Source: JAWKIW01 sp046331175 (GTDB taxonomy: Bacteria; Actinomycetota; Acidimicrobiia; Acidimicrobiales; Acidimicrobilacustridaceae). Taken from it: a stretch of DNA of 64,000 nucleotides. The number at the start of each line of letters is the position of its first letter. The first letter of the stretch is position 1. Made by a program: the position numbers and the translations under genes. The notes under the pieces were generated by a model. That model was not told where the DNA came from. It did no database searches and saw only the letters and a program-made list of their open reading frames with translations. Of this stretch, positions 52,175 through 60,950 are shown piece after piece. The stretch spans positions 558,001-622,000 of the forward strand of contig JAXLRI010000003.1 of the NCBI GenBank assembly GCA_046331175.1, read 5' to 3'.

Positions 52175-53356
52175 TCAGATCGGCCGGTGCGACCGCTCCT
52201 CGAGCACCAGGCCACCGTTGCCGTTGAAGGCCAGGGCGGCCTCGCCGGCCACCAGGCGGCGGATGCGCTCGCCGACCAGCGCCGCTCGCCATCCCTCGGC
52301 GAGGCGGGCGTCGGCATCACCTCGGAGCAGGGCCTCGAGGTCGGCCCGGGTGGCGACGAGCGCGGTGTCGATCTCCTCGTCGCGGGCGAGCTGGCTCACC
52401 CACGCCGACACCAGGCCGACGGCTGGGCGCAGCTCGCGGTCGAGCTCGCGGGCGGGGCCGTCGTCGGGGACGGCCCGGGTGGTGCGCTTGCCTTCCTCGA
52501 CGGCGGCCAGGACCTGCTTGGCGAGGTCGTCGCGGAGGTGCCGCTCGTCGAGGCCGCGCACCTTGCGCAGCTCGGCGATGGTCGACGGCGGGCGCTGGGC
52601 GATGCCGACCACGGCGAGGTCGGGCAGCACGAACCGCGGCGGCTGGTCGATGGTGGCCGCCCGCCGTTCTCGCCAGGCGGCGACGGCCCGGGCGACCGAA
52701 CGTGCCTTGCCGCGCAGCTGGCGGGCCTCCTTGATCCGGCGCCACGCCTCGTCGGGGTCGCGTGCGCCGCGGGGTCGCTGCCGCTGCTCCTCGCACTCGT
52801 CCTGGGCCCACGTCAGCCGGCCCCTCGCCTCCAACCTCGCCACCTCGGACTCGTAGACCTCGAGGAGGTGGGCGACGTCGGAGGCGGCGTAGGCCATCTG
52901 CGCCTCGGTGAGCGGGCGGGCCAGCCAGTCGGTCAACCGGTCGGCCTTGGGCACGTGCAGGCCCAGCTCGCGCTCGTAGAGCGAGGCCAGCGACGGGGTG
53001 GCCATGCCCAGGAAGCCGGCGGCGACCTGGGTGTCGAACAGCGTCGACGGCACCGTCCCGCACACCAGCTCGAGCACCTCGAGGTCCTGGTCGGCGGCGT
53101 GCAGCACGGCGACCCCGGACCCGTCGAGCACGGTGCGCAGGGGTCCGACGTCGACCGCCAGCGGATCGATGAGGACCAGGCGGTCGTCCCAGGCGATCTG
53201 CACCAGCGCCAGCTTGGGGAAGTAGGTGCGCTCGCGGTGGAACTCGGTGTCGAGCGCGTAGGCAGAGGCGCCGGCGAGGTCGTCGATGGCGCCCTCGAGC
53301 GCCTCCTGCGAGTCGATCCACTCCCGGACCGGCTCGGGCCGGACGCTGGGGGCCAT
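52175..53356 (-). CDS. rnd: Ribonuclease D (3'-5' exoribonuclease)
   Basis: 393 aa. The DEDD exonuclease residues begin with Asp36 and Glu38 (YALDTEFHRERTY), continue with LHAADQDLEVLE and end with QMAYAASDVAHLLEVYESEV; two HRDC-type domains occupy the C-terminal half (YWREERAATIDQPPRF and similar). RNase D trims tRNA and small RNA 3' ends. ATG at 53356. Six bases separate it from the rhodanese gene upstream. Confidence 0.93.
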   Translation of the reverse strand: MAPSVRPEPVREWIDSQEALEGAIDDLAGASAYALDTEFHRERTYFPKLALVQIAWDDRLVLIDPLAVDVGPLRTVLDGSGVAVLHAADQDLEVLELVCGTVPSTLFDTQVAAGFLGMATPSLASLYERELGLHVPKADRLTDWLARPLTEAQMAYAASDVAHLLEVYESEVARLEARGRLTWAQDECEEQRQRPRGARDPDEAWRRIKEARQLRGKARSVARAVAAWRERRAATIDQPPRFVLPDLAVVGIAQRPPSTIAELRKVRGLDERHLRDDLAKQVLAAVEEGKRTTRAVPDDGPARELDRELRPAVGLVSAWVSQLARDEEIDTALVATRADLEALLRGDADARLAEGWRAALVGERIRRLVAGEAALAFNGNGGLVLEERSHRPI

Positions 53357-53362
53357 GGCCGG

Positions 53363-53686
53363 CTAGCCGGCCGCGGGGCCGGTGGCCACCGGGTGGCCCG
53401 CCTCGATCCAGGCCAGGGTGCCACCGGTGACGTTGCGGGCGTCGAGGTGCAGGGAGCGGAGGTGCTCGGCCGCCCGCTGGCTGCGGGCCCCGCTCCGGCA
53501 GATGACGTACACCGGCGCGGTGGCGGGGACCTCGGCGACGCGGTCGGGCACCTCGGCCAGCGGGATCAGGACGGCTCCGGGCACGTGGGCCTGGTCGTAC
53601 TCGTCGGGCTGGCGCACGTCGAGCACGAAGGCGCCGGCCGCTCGGGCCTCGGCCAGCTGGCCGACGTCGATCTGGGGGACGTCCAC
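53363..53686 (-). CDS. Single-domain rhodanese sulfurtransferase
   Basis: 107 aa. FVLDVRQPDEYDQAHVPGAVLIPLAEV and YVICRSGARSQRAAEHL form the rhodanese domain with catalytic Cys63 in the CRSGARS loop. Such proteins move sulfane sulfur or act with thiolation systems. GTG at 53686, preceded by GAGAGGA, is the start. It sits upstream of rnd and diverges from the SixA gene. Confidence 0.93.
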   Translation of the reverse strand: MDVPQIDVGQLAEARAAGAFVLDVRQPDEYDQAHVPGAVLIPLAEVPDRVAEVPATAPVYVICRSGARSQRAAEHLRSLHLDARNVTGGTLAWIEAGHPVATGPAAG

Positions 53687-53830
53687 GGCTTCCTCTCGGG
53701 GCTGATCGGTGCCGGCCGACGGCGTGGAGCCGCACCGGTCCGGCGGATCAGCGTATCCGCCCACCCTCGGGCGGGGCGGGGATCGAACCCGGGTTGAGGC
53801 GCGGGAGCGTCGGTGCGACGATGCCGGGCC

Positions 53831-54325
53831 ATGCCCGTCCTGCACCTGCTCCGCCACGCCAAGTCCGACTGGTCGGACGCGTCGGCGCGAGACCGCGATC
53901 GGCCCCTGAACCGGCGGGGCCAGCGGGCTCGGCTCGTCATCGCCCGCCACGTCGCCGGCTGGCCGGTCGACCTGGTGGTCACGTCCGACGCCCGCCGCGC
54001 CCGGGAGACGGCCGAACCGCTGGCCGAGGCGCTCGGCGCGCCCCTGCGGGTCGAGCCGCGCCTGTACGACGACGGCGACGACCCCGGGCGCCTCCTCGAC
54101 CTCGTGCGCGAGCTGCCCGCCGACGCCGGCGCCGTCGTGCTCGTCGGCCACAACCCGGGCATCGAGGAGCTGGCCGCCCTGCTCGACCCCGCCGCCCCGC
54201 CGTTCCCGACCGCCGCACTCGCCTCGTTCGACCTCGGTGACCGCCGGTGGGCCGAGGTCGCCCCGCGCTCGGCCGCCCTCGTCGGCTTCGTGACCGCCCG
54301 CGGGCTCGAGGCCGACGAGGCCTGA
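53831..54325 (+). CDS. SixA-like phosphohistidine phosphatase
   Basis: 164 aa. LHLLRHAKSDWSDAS is the RHG-type catalytic box with the nucleophile histidine; LVVTSDARRARETAEPL and VLVGHNPGIEELAALL supply the other active-site Arg and His. SixA removes phosphate from phosphohistidine of HPt domains. ATG at 53831. Converges on mobA, five bases apart. Confidence 0.9.
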   Translation: MPVLHLLRHAKSDWSDASARDRDRPLNRRGQRARLVIARHVAGWPVDLVVTSDARRARETAEPLAEALGAPLRVEPRLYDDGDDPGRLLDLVRELPADAGAVVLVGHNPGIEELAALLDPAAPPFPTAALASFDLGDRRWAEVAPRSAALVGFVTARGLEADEA

Positions 54326-54330
54326 TCGGG

Positions 54331-54954
54331 TCAGCCCGCCGGCAGGTCCTCCGGTCGGTCGACGTCGCGCAGGGCGGCGTCGTCGCCGAGGTCGACCTCC
54401 ACCACGCCGGCGGCCCGCAGCGCCCGACGCGGGGCGCGCGCCCCGGCCGAGAACGCCTCGCGCAGCACCGGCGCCGCCGTCGCTCGCAGGGCGAGCAGGT
54501 GGGGCTGGGCGACCCCGTCGACGACGGGGACGGCGGCGCCGACCTCGACGGGGGCGGACGCCAGCGCCGTCACCAGGTCCACCACGACCTCGGGGGTCAG
54601 CGCCGGCAGGTCGCAGGCGGCGACCACCACGATGCCGGACCCGGCGGGCGTCGAGGAGCCCCCGCCGGCGAGGTCCTCGACGGCCTCGAGCGCGGTCACG
54701 ATGCCACCGAGCGGTCCCTCGCCCGGCCAGCGATCCGGCACCGCGTCGAGCCCCAGGCCCGTGAGGAGCGATGCGTCGCCGCCGACCGCGATGACGTCGC
54801 GGGCGCCGGCTCCGACGAGCGCGTCCGCGACGCGTCGGGCCATGGCCACGCCGTCGACCAGGATCGCCGCCTTGTCCGTGCCCATGCGGCGCGAGGCACC
54901 TCCGGCGAGGACGGCGCCCGCGAACGATGGCAGGCCCGCCGTCGGGACGTCCAC
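54331..54954 (-). CDS. mobA: Molybdenum cofactor guanylyltransferase MobA
   Basis: 207 aa. AVLAGGASRRMGTDKAAILVDG is the nucleotide-binding signature of MobA; WPGEGPLGGIVTALEA and VVVAACDLPALTPEVV are further conserved boxes. It attaches GMP to molybdopterin for bis-MGD enzymes. GTG at 54954, eight bases after the decarboxylase stop. The rest of the Mo-cofactor pathway is not in the window. Confidence 0.9.
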   Translation of the reverse strand: MDVPTAGLPSFAGAVLAGGASRRMGTDKAAILVDGVAMARRVADALVGAGARDVIAVGGDASLLTGLGLDAVPDRWPGEGPLGGIVTALEAVEDLAGGGSSTPAGSGIVVVAACDLPALTPEVVVDLVTALASAPVEVGAAVPVVDGVAQPHLLALRATAAPVLREAFSAGARAPRRALRAAGVVEVDLGDDAALRDVDRPEDLPAG

Positions 54955-54962
54955 CGACCCGG

Positions 54963-56222
54963 TCAGCCGAGGTCGGCGATGCCGCCGTAGGCCGCCGCCT
55001 TGCCCCGGCTCTCCCCGTGGTGGGCGGCGGCGTCGGCGAGGTCGGCCAGCAGCTGGTCGACGACGTGGAGGTGGTAGGGCGAGACCATGAGGTGCAGGCC
55101 GCCCTGCTGGCGATCGAGGTTCCACCCGCGGTCGTCGAGCACGTCGCCGACCGCACCGATGTCGAGCGTGGACGACGAGATCTGGAAGAGGCTGAGGTCG
55201 GGCTCACCGGTGATCTCGATGCCGTCGATCTCGGCGATGCCGGCCTGCAGCTGCCGGGTGGCGTCGCGCACCTGGGCGGCCTTGCGCAGGTAGCCGTCGG
55301 TGCCGAGGAACGTGATGGTGGCCCAGGCGCCGGCGATGGGAGCCGCCGGGCGGGTGCCGGCCGTGGTGACCGAGCCGTAGAGGCCGCCGGGCCACTCGTC
55401 GTAGACGAACCACTGGTGCTGCACCAGGGCGGGGTCGCGGTACAGGATCAGCGATGCGCCCTTGAAGCAGTAGCCGTACTTGTGGATGTCGGCCGAGATC
55501 GACGTGACCCCGTCGACCCGGAAGTCCCACGGGGCGGCCGGCTCGCCGAGGCGCTCCCAGAAGGGCAGCAGCCAGCCGCCGAGGCAGGCGTCGACGTGGC
55601 AGAGGATGCCCCGCTCGGCGGCCAAGCCGGCGATGGCCGGGATGGGGTCGACGACGCCGAACGGGTAGCACGGCGACGATCCGACGAGGAGCACGGTGTC
55701 GTCGTCGACCAGCGCGGCCATGGCGTCGGGGTCGGCCCGCAGGTCGGCGCCGACGGAGGCCTTCCGGTGCTCGACGCCCAGGTAGTGGCAGGCCTTGGCG
55801 AACGCGGGGTGGACCGTGTCGGCGGTGACGATGTTCGGCGCGCCGATCCCCCGTTGCTGGGCTCCGTGGCTGCGGGCGGTGTGGACGGCGAGGAAGATCG
55901 ACTCGGTCCCGCCGCTCGACATGGTGCCGGCCTTCGGATCGGTGCCGAGGAGGGACGCGCCCATGGCGACGACCTCGGCCTCCATGTGCACGAGGCTCGG
56001 GTACTTGAACGGGTTCAGGGCGTTCTCGTGGAAGTAGCGGGAGACGACCGCCTCCTGCAGGCGCTCGAGCTCGGCGTCGTCGGGGTTGTAGACGAGGCTG
56101 AACGCCCGCCCCGAGCGCCAGTCGATGTCGCCACGGGCCAGCTCGTCGAGCTCGCCCAGCAGCTCGTCGGCACCGCGGCCGTGCTCGGGGAAGGGGGTGG
56201 GTCCGCCGTCGGGTGCGCTCAT
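54963..56222 (-). CDS. Pyridoxal-phosphate decarboxylase/lyase (sphingosine-1-phosphate-lyase-like group II)
   Basis: 419 aa. AGTMSSGGTESIFLAVHTARSH, CHVDACLGGWLLPF (PLP-binding Asp211) and SISADIHKYGYCFKGAS (Schiff-base Lys248) mark the group II decarboxylase fold; the closest pattern is the S1P lyase / DUF-type decarboxylases rather than glutamate decarboxylase proper. ATG at 56222 is the start; the open frame to 56312 is not conserved. Substrate unknown. Confidence 0.88.
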   Translation of the reverse strand: MSAPDGGPTPFPEHGRGADELLGELDELARGDIDWRSGRAFSLVYNPDDAELERLQEAVVSRYFHENALNPFKYPSLVHMEAEVVAMGASLLGTDPKAGTMSSGGTESIFLAVHTARSHGAQQRGIGAPNIVTADTVHPAFAKACHYLGVEHRKASVGADLRADPDAMAALVDDDTVLLVGSSPCYPFGVVDPIPAIAGLAAERGILCHVDACLGGWLLPFWERLGEPAAPWDFRVDGVTSISADIHKYGYCFKGASLILYRDPALVQHQWFVYDEWPGGLYGSVTTAGTRPAAPIAGAWATITFLGTDGYLRKAAQVRDATRQLQAGIAEIDGIEITGEPDLSLFQISSSTLDIGAVGDVLDDRGWNLDRQQGGLHLMVSPYHLHVVDQLLADLADAAAHHGESRGKAAAYGGIADLG

Positions 56223-56330
56223 GGCGCCGATGCTACGGAGCCGGGGCCGGCGCTGCTCGGTGGCCGGGCGCGCCGGCGCCCGATCCCGTCGTCGGGACCG
56301 GGCGCCGAGCATCGGCGTGGACGACGGTGA

Positions 56331-57146
56331 TCAGCCGGTGAAGGTCGGGGTGACCAGCACGGGCGTGTCGCCGGTCAGGTCATCGGTGGCGTTGGGGTCG
56401 AAGGCCTGGTAGCTGCCCGCCACGACGAGGTCGGCGCTGACGGCGAGCGTGCCCCCGCCGCAGCGGATGCTGACGGCGTAGTGGCCGGGAGCCGTGCCGG
56501 GGTCGACGATGCCCTGGGTCGAGAACGAGCCGTCGGCGGCGCTGGCGAACGGGGCGGCGCCCACGCCGGCGACGTCGTGCGTCGGCGGCTCGTCCTCGAA
56601 CGCGGGCGAGATGGCGAACCCGCTCGACGAGGGCTGGCAGTGCCCGCTCACCGTGACCGTGCCACCGGGGGCGACCTGGCTCGGGCTCACGTGCACGTCC
56701 TGCACCACGGCCGGGGGTGCCGGGGTGCAGTGGTCGGTGACGGTCATGCCGACCGGGGTCGACCCGATGGTCCAGCTGGCGGTGGTGTCCACCGCCGGCT
56801 GGGCCGGGTGGGTGGTGGTGAGGTGGGCGGTGATGGTGCCGGTGGTGCCGAAGGCGAAGGTCTGGGTGGCGCCGGACGACGCGCCGGCGGGCGCCGGGTT
56901 CGGGCCGAAGGTCAGCGGCCCGGCGGTCGCCCCGGTGGTGGAGGCGGCGGTGACGGTCATGGGCGTCGCGTCGGCGTTGTCGACCAGCCAGTGGACGGTC
57001 CACACGCCGGCGGTGCAGGTGGCGTCGTTGGCCCGCAGGAACGGCGGGGCGGCGTGCGCCGCCGTGGGGAAGGCGACGAGGACGCCACCGGCGAGGCTGG
57101 CGACGCCGACGGCCAGGGAGCAGAGCCGGCGGGAGCGGGTGGTCAT
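56331..57146 (-). CDS. Secreted beta-rich protein
   Basis: 271 aa with a Sec signal peptide (LAVGVASLAGGVLVAFPTAAHA, cleavage near residue 32). The mature part has two Ig-like beta segments: APPFLRANDATCTAGVWTVHW and VVQDVHVSPSQVAPGGTVTVSGHC, the latter like extracellular domains with a structural Cys pair. No catalytic motif or anchor. ATG at 57146. The gene stands apart, 108 nt upstream of a large inverted repeat. Confidence 0.8.
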   Translation of the reverse strand: MTTRSRRLCSLAVGVASLAGGVLVAFPTAAHAAPPFLRANDATCTAGVWTVHWLVDNADATPMTVTAASTTGATAGPLTFGPNPAPAGASSGATQTFAFGTTGTITAHLTTTHPAQPAVDTTASWTIGSTPVGMTVTDHCTPAPPAVVQDVHVSPSQVAPGGTVTVSGHCQPSSSGFAISPAFEDEPPTHDVAGVGAAPFASAADGSFSTQGIVDPGTAPGHYAVSIRCGGGTLAVSADLVVAGSYQAFDPNATDDLTGDTPVLVTPTFTG

Positions 57147-57255
57147 CGAGGGTCCTTTCGGGGTCCGGGGCCGCCGTGGCGGCGTTGTGACCCCTGACCC
57201 CTCAGGTCGCCCGCGCTTACGCGCCGATGACCCCGCCTCCGTCATCCCCCCTCAT

Positions 57256-57310
57256 CCCGAACTTTGGAGCATTCGCGTCGGGGGGTGGCGCGAATGCTCC
57301 AAAGTTCGGG
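57256..57310. repeat. Perfect 22-bp inverted repeat
   Basis: Left arm 57256-57277 and right arm 57289-57310 are exact reverse complements around an 11-base G-rich loop. Each arm contains AACTTTGGAGCATTCGCG and is clearly less GC-rich than the surroundings. It lies 34 bases after the DUF3151 gene's stop and upstream of the secreted-protein gene. It can form a very stable hairpin or serve as a two-fold protein site. Confidence 0.85.
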
Positions 57311-57343
57311 GGCTGCCGGCGGGATCGCCGGCGGCGACCCGGC

Positions 57344-57790
57344 TCAGCCGAGGTCGGCGGGCGGCCAGGACGGGTCGAGCTGGCCGAGGAACTGGGCACA
57401 GCGCTCCGCCTCGTCCTGCTCGCCGATGCGCCCGGCCATCCGGCCCAGGCCGTCGAGCGCCCGCAGGAACCCGCGGTTCTCCGGGTGCTGCCACCGGACG
57501 TAGCCGCTGCCGCGCCAACCGCTCTGGCGCAGCCGGTCGAGGCCGCGGTGGTAGCCCACCCGGTAGGCGGCGTAGGACTCCACGTCGTCGCGGCCGAGGT
57601 CGCCCAGGCGGGCCCAGGCGTCGAGGAACCGTGGGTGGGCGGCCACGACGGCCGCCACCGCATCCCGGCGGCCCCCGAGCGGGGCGCTGAGGGCCTCGGC
57701 GAGCTCGGCCAGCACCTCCGGGGGTTCGGGGTCGAGGACGGTCTCGGGGGGACCGGACGGGGTCAGGTGCACGGGCTGCTGGTCGGCCAT
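57344..57790 (-). CDS. DUF3151 family protein
   Basis: 148 aa. The pattern ESYAAYRVGYHRGLDRLRQSGWRGSG followed by HPENRGFLRALDGLGRMA is the DUF3151 signature, an actinobacterial family of unknown function with a helical repeat-like fold. ATG at 57790. A perfect inverted repeat follows its stop. Confidence 0.88.
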   Translation of the reverse strand: MADQQPVHLTPSGPPETVLDPEPPEVLAELAEALSAPLGGRRDAVAAVVAAHPRFLDAWARLGDLGRDDVESYAAYRVGYHRGLDRLRQSGWRGSGYVRWQHPENRGFLRALDGLGRMAGRIGEQDEAERCAQFLGQLDPSWPPADLG

Positions 57791-57856
57791 GGCGGCACCC
57801 TACCGAGGGGCGCCGTCGGGTCGGGTCCCAGCGGGGGACGTTGCGCAGCGCCGGGA

Positions 57857-58648
57857 TCAGCCGCCGGCGGCGAGGGCGGCGGCGACGAAGCCGGCGAAGG
57901 CATCGGGGTGGGTGCTGTGGGCAGCGTGGCCGGCACCGTCGACCACGAGCAGCCGGGCGTGCGGCGCGCCGGCGGCCAGCCGGTCGGCCGACTCGCGGTG
58001 GTGGGCGTCGGAGGTGGTGCCCCGGCCGACCACCAGCGGGAAGGTGAGCTCGGCCGGGTCGTACAGCGGCCCGACGGCCCGCATCTCGCGGAGCTCGGCC
58101 AGCAGGGCGGCGCCCTCGGCCCGCCGGGCCTCCTTGGTGGACGGTGGCAGGCGCTCCCAGCGCTCGTCGCCGATCATCCGGCGCAGGAACGACTCGGCCG
58201 CCGCCCCGGCACCGTGCTCCCCCGCCGTCAGGACGGCCTTCGATCCGGCCGAGCTGCGGGGCCACCAGGGGGCCCAGGGCATGGGCGACTCGAACGCGCC
58301 CACCGCCGGGACCAGGTCGGGGCGGCGCTGGGCCGCCAGGATCGCCAGCACGCCGCCGAAGCTGTGGCCGACCACCACCGCCGGCCGCTCGTCCAGGACG
58401 GCCAGGAGGTCGTCGACGTGCTGGTCGACGGTGCCCGGACCGGCGTCCACCGATCGGCCGTAGCCCCGACGGTCGTAGCGCGTGACCTCGACGTCGGGCA
58501 GCCGCCGGGTGGCCTTGGCGAAGGAGGCGCCCCGGTCGAGGGACCCGTGGACCACCACCAGCCGGGCGGGCGGCGTGGCGGCCCCCGGCGCCGCCGGACG
58601 GTCGTAGACGGCGACGCCGTCGAGCCGCCGGGTGACCAGCTCGGTCAA
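57857..58648 (-). CDS. Alpha/beta hydrolase
   Basis: 263 aa. LVVVHGSLDRGASFAKATR holds the oxyanion strand, VVVGHSFGGVLAIL is the nucleophile elbow (Ser in GHSFGG), and VVDGAGHAAHSTHPDAFAGFV holds the catalytic His. TTG at 58648 would overlap the upstream stop (TTGA), but no good ribosome-binding site supports it, so the exact start is uncertain. Substrate not predictable. Confidence 0.85.
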   Translation of the reverse strand: MTELVTRRLDGVAVYDRPAAPGAATPPARLVVVHGSLDRGASFAKATRRLPDVEVTRYDRRGYGRSVDAGPGTVDQHVDDLLAVLDERPAVVVGHSFGGVLAILAAQRRPDLVPAVGAFESPMPWAPWWPRSSAGSKAVLTAGEHGAGAAAESFLRRMIGDERWERLPPSTKEARRAEGAALLAELREMRAVGPLYDPAELTFPLVVGRGTTSDAHHRESADRLAAGAPHARLLVVDGAGHAAHSTHPDAFAGFVAAALAAGG

Positions 58649-59244
58649 CCGGCGACCGATCGCAGGTGGCCGGTCTCGTTGACGCTCCGGATCGACCGGA
58701 CGCCCTCGCCCGACACGAGCACCCGGGAGATCGACGTGTAGCCGGGGTCGAACCACAGCACCCGCTCGATCCCGAGCACCGTGCCCAGGTAGGCGTTGAT
58801 CACGCCGCCGTGGCACACGACCGCGACCCGCTGCCCGGGGTGGCGGGCCGCGATGCCGTCGACGGCGGCGACCACCCGGGCCACGAAGGCCACCGGGTCG
58901 ACCCCGAGCGCCGTCCAGTCGCCCGAGGCCATGGCTCGCCACCACGGGTGGTTCGTGGCCCGCAGCTCCTCGATGGGGATGTAGGCGTGGGCGTCGCGGT
59001 CCCACTCGGCCACGTCGGGTTCGACCACCGGCGTGGTGCCCTGGGCCCGCACCAGGGGCTCGGCGGTCTGCACGGCCCGGGCCAACGGGCTGGTGTACAC
59101 GGCGTCGAGGCGGGCCTCGCCGTCGAGCCAGCCGGCGAGGGCGGCCGCCTGGGCGTGGCCCACCGGGGACAGGTCGGGGTCGACCGGGCCCTCGCTGACC
59201 TCCACCCGCTCGGGCAGGGCGTGGCGCACCAGGAGGAGCTCCAT
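58645..59244 (-). CDS. Histidine phosphatase superfamily protein
   Basis: 199 aa. LLLVRHALPERVE is the RHG box; LDAVYTSPLARAVQTAEPL, VAEWDRD and VAVVCHGGVINAYLGTVLG supply the rest of the active site, closest to the phosphoglycerate-mutase-like phosphatases. ATG at 59244 shares one base with the acyl-CoA dehydrogenase stop (TGATG). Substrate unknown. Confidence 0.9.
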   Translation of the reverse strand: MELLLVRHALPERVEVSEGPVDPDLSPVGHAQAAALAGWLDGEARLDAVYTSPLARAVQTAEPLVRAQGTTPVVEPDVAEWDRDAHAYIPIEELRATNHPWWRAMASGDWTALGVDPVAFVARVVAAVDGIAARHPGQRVAVVCHGGVINAYLGTVLGIERVLWFDPGYTSISRVLVSGEGVRSIRSVNETGHLRSVAG

Positions 59245-60428
59245 CAGCTGCGGGGGACGTCCTTCCAGGGCAGCTCCTTGTCGACCCGCACGTCGCCGGG
59301 GAGGCCGAGGACCCGCTCGCCGAGGATGTTCTTCATGACCTCGGTGGTGCCGCCCTCGATCGACTGGGCCCGCATGCGCAGGAAGCCCTTCTGGGGGCAG
59401 TCCCAGGCGAGGGCGGTGGTGGGCCGGGTCATCGAGTAGTCGGTGTAGAGCATGCCGCCGGCGCCGAGGAGGTCGACGGCGAAGCTCATCACCGCCTTGT
59501 TGTGCTCGGCGGACATGAGCTTGCCGACCGAGCCCTCGGGCCCGGGGGTGCCGACGGAGCGCAGCTGGGAGGCACGGATGTTGGTGAGCCGCAGGACCTC
59601 GGCATCGATCCACAGCCGCGTCATCTCGTCCCGCAGCACGGGGTCGGCGCGCCGATCGTCGTCGAGGGACCGCCAGACCTTCAGCGCCTCGCGGATGACG
59701 CCGCCCTCACGTCGGGGGATGGCTCCGCCGATGGCGACCCGCTCGTTCATGAGGGTGGTGAGCGACACCCGCCAGCCCTCGCCCACCTCGCCGAGGCGCT
59801 CGGTGTCGGGGATGCGCACGTCGTCGAAGAAGACCTCGTTGAACTCGGCCTCGCCGGTCATCTGGCGCAGCGGGCGGACGTCGACGCCGGGCGCGTGCAT
59901 GTCGACCACGAAGTAGGTGAGGCCCTTGTGCTTGGGCTGGTCGGGGTCGGTGCGGGTGATGATCATCCCCCAGCGGGCCAGGTGGGCCAGCGTGGTCCAC
60001 ACCTTCTGGCCGTTGAGCACCCACTCGTCGCCGTCGCGCACGGCGGTGGTGGCGAGCGAGGCGACGTCGGAGCCGGCGCCGGGCTCGCTGAAGAGCTGGC
60101 ACCAGATCTCCTCGCCGGTGAACAGCGGGCGCAGGTACCGGCCCCGCTGGTCGTCGCTGCCGTGGGTGACCACCGTGGGCGCGCCCATGCCGTGGCCGAT
60201 GGGGTTGCGGGCGTACGGGCTGGGCACCCCGGCGGCGAGCAGCCGCTCGTTGACCGTCTTCTGCAGCTTCGGGCTCAGCCCGAGCCCGCCGAAGCCCTCC
60301 GGGAAGTGGACCCAGGCCAGGCCGAGGTCGAACTGGGCCCCGAGCACCGTGACCGGGTCCTCGGCGCGGGGGTCGTGCTCGGCGAGCAGCTGGTCGCAGA
60401 GGGCCAGCACGCGGGCCTCGTCGTCCAT
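59244..60428 (-). CDS. Acyl-CoA dehydrogenase
   Basis: 394-aa flavoenzyme. CQLFSEPGAGSDVASLATTAVRDGDEWVLNGQKVWTT is the family signature, MTGEAEFNEVFFDDVRIPD follows, and SIEGGTTEVMKNILGERVLG holds the catalytic glutamate region. It oxidises an acyl-CoA to the 2-enoyl-CoA with electrons passed to ETF. ATG at 60428. Coupled with the phosphatase downstream. Confidence 0.95.
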   Translation of the reverse strand: MDDEARVLALCDQLLAEHDPRAEDPVTVLGAQFDLGLAWVHFPEGFGGLGLSPKLQKTVNERLLAAGVPSPYARNPIGHGMGAPTVVTHGSDDQRGRYLRPLFTGEEIWCQLFSEPGAGSDVASLATTAVRDGDEWVLNGQKVWTTLAHLARWGMIITRTDPDQPKHKGLTYFVVDMHAPGVDVRPLRQMTGEAEFNEVFFDDVRIPDTERLGEVGEGWRVSLTTLMNERVAIGGAIPRREGGVIREALKVWRSLDDDRRADPVLRDEMTRLWIDAEVLRLTNIRASQLRSVGTPGPEGSVGKLMSAEHNKAVMSFAVDLLGAGGMLYTDYSMTRPTTALAWDCPQKGFLRMRAQSIEGGTTEVMKNILGERVLGLPGDVRVDKELPWKDVPRS

Positions 60429-60509
60429 CGGGCCTCCTGCGGTCTCTCGGCGGACGAGGCGGCCACGCCACCCGCCGGTCGGTCCCCCGGTGGACCGGCG
60501 CCGCCGAAC

Positions 60510-60950
60510 CTACGGCGTGGCGCCGGCCGGCTGCACATCGTGGCCGGGCCGCGTCCACACGAGGGTGCGGCTGGGCGGATCGAGCTGCATCGCCTCGACG
60601 AAGGCCGGCATGGGGAACCGGGGCAGGGTCGTGAGGGCGGCCAGCGCGCCGGTGTCCTCGAGGCGGTCGAACGGGACCAGCACGCCGTGCTCGCCGCCGT
60701 CGCCGATCATCACCACCCCGCCGTAGGCCCCGTGGGGGCCCTTCTTGGCGGTGACGACCTCGACCTCGTTCACGTCGCTCCAGTCGACGCCCTCCTCGCG
60801 GCCGTCGGCCAGCACCCGGCGGATGCCGAACCCGTCGGCGACCAGCTCGACGGTGGCCGCCCGGGAGGCGACCCGACCCTGGTGGTTGCGCAGCACCGCC
60901 AGCGTCACGAACAGCGGCGCCAGGAACAGCACCAGGACCCACGCGTTCAC
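60510..60950 (-). CDS. Hypothetical membrane-anchored PH-like protein
   Basis: 146 aa. One N-terminal membrane helix (VLVLFLAPLFVTLAVL) is followed by a compact beta domain (TVELVADGFGIRRVLADGREEGVDWSDVNEVEVVTAKKG) like bacterial PH (YdbT/YcaP-type) modules. Function unknown. GTG at 60950 overlaps the upstream stop by 4 nt. Confidence 0.75.
   Translation of the reverse strand: MNAWVLVLFLAPLFVTLAVLRNHQGRVASRAATVELVADGFGIRRVLADGREEGVDWSDVNEVEVVTAKKGPHGAYGGVVMIGDGGEHGVLVPFDRLEDTGALAALTTLPRFPMPAFVEAMQLDPPSRTLVWTRPGHDVQPAGATP

Noticed and set aside
53761..53835. tRNA gene on the minus strand
   Set aside because: A T-arm-like GGGTTCGATCCCCGC appears between the rhodanese and SixA genes, but no matching 5' acceptor strand or anticodon arm exists at the right distance, so it is a chance match.
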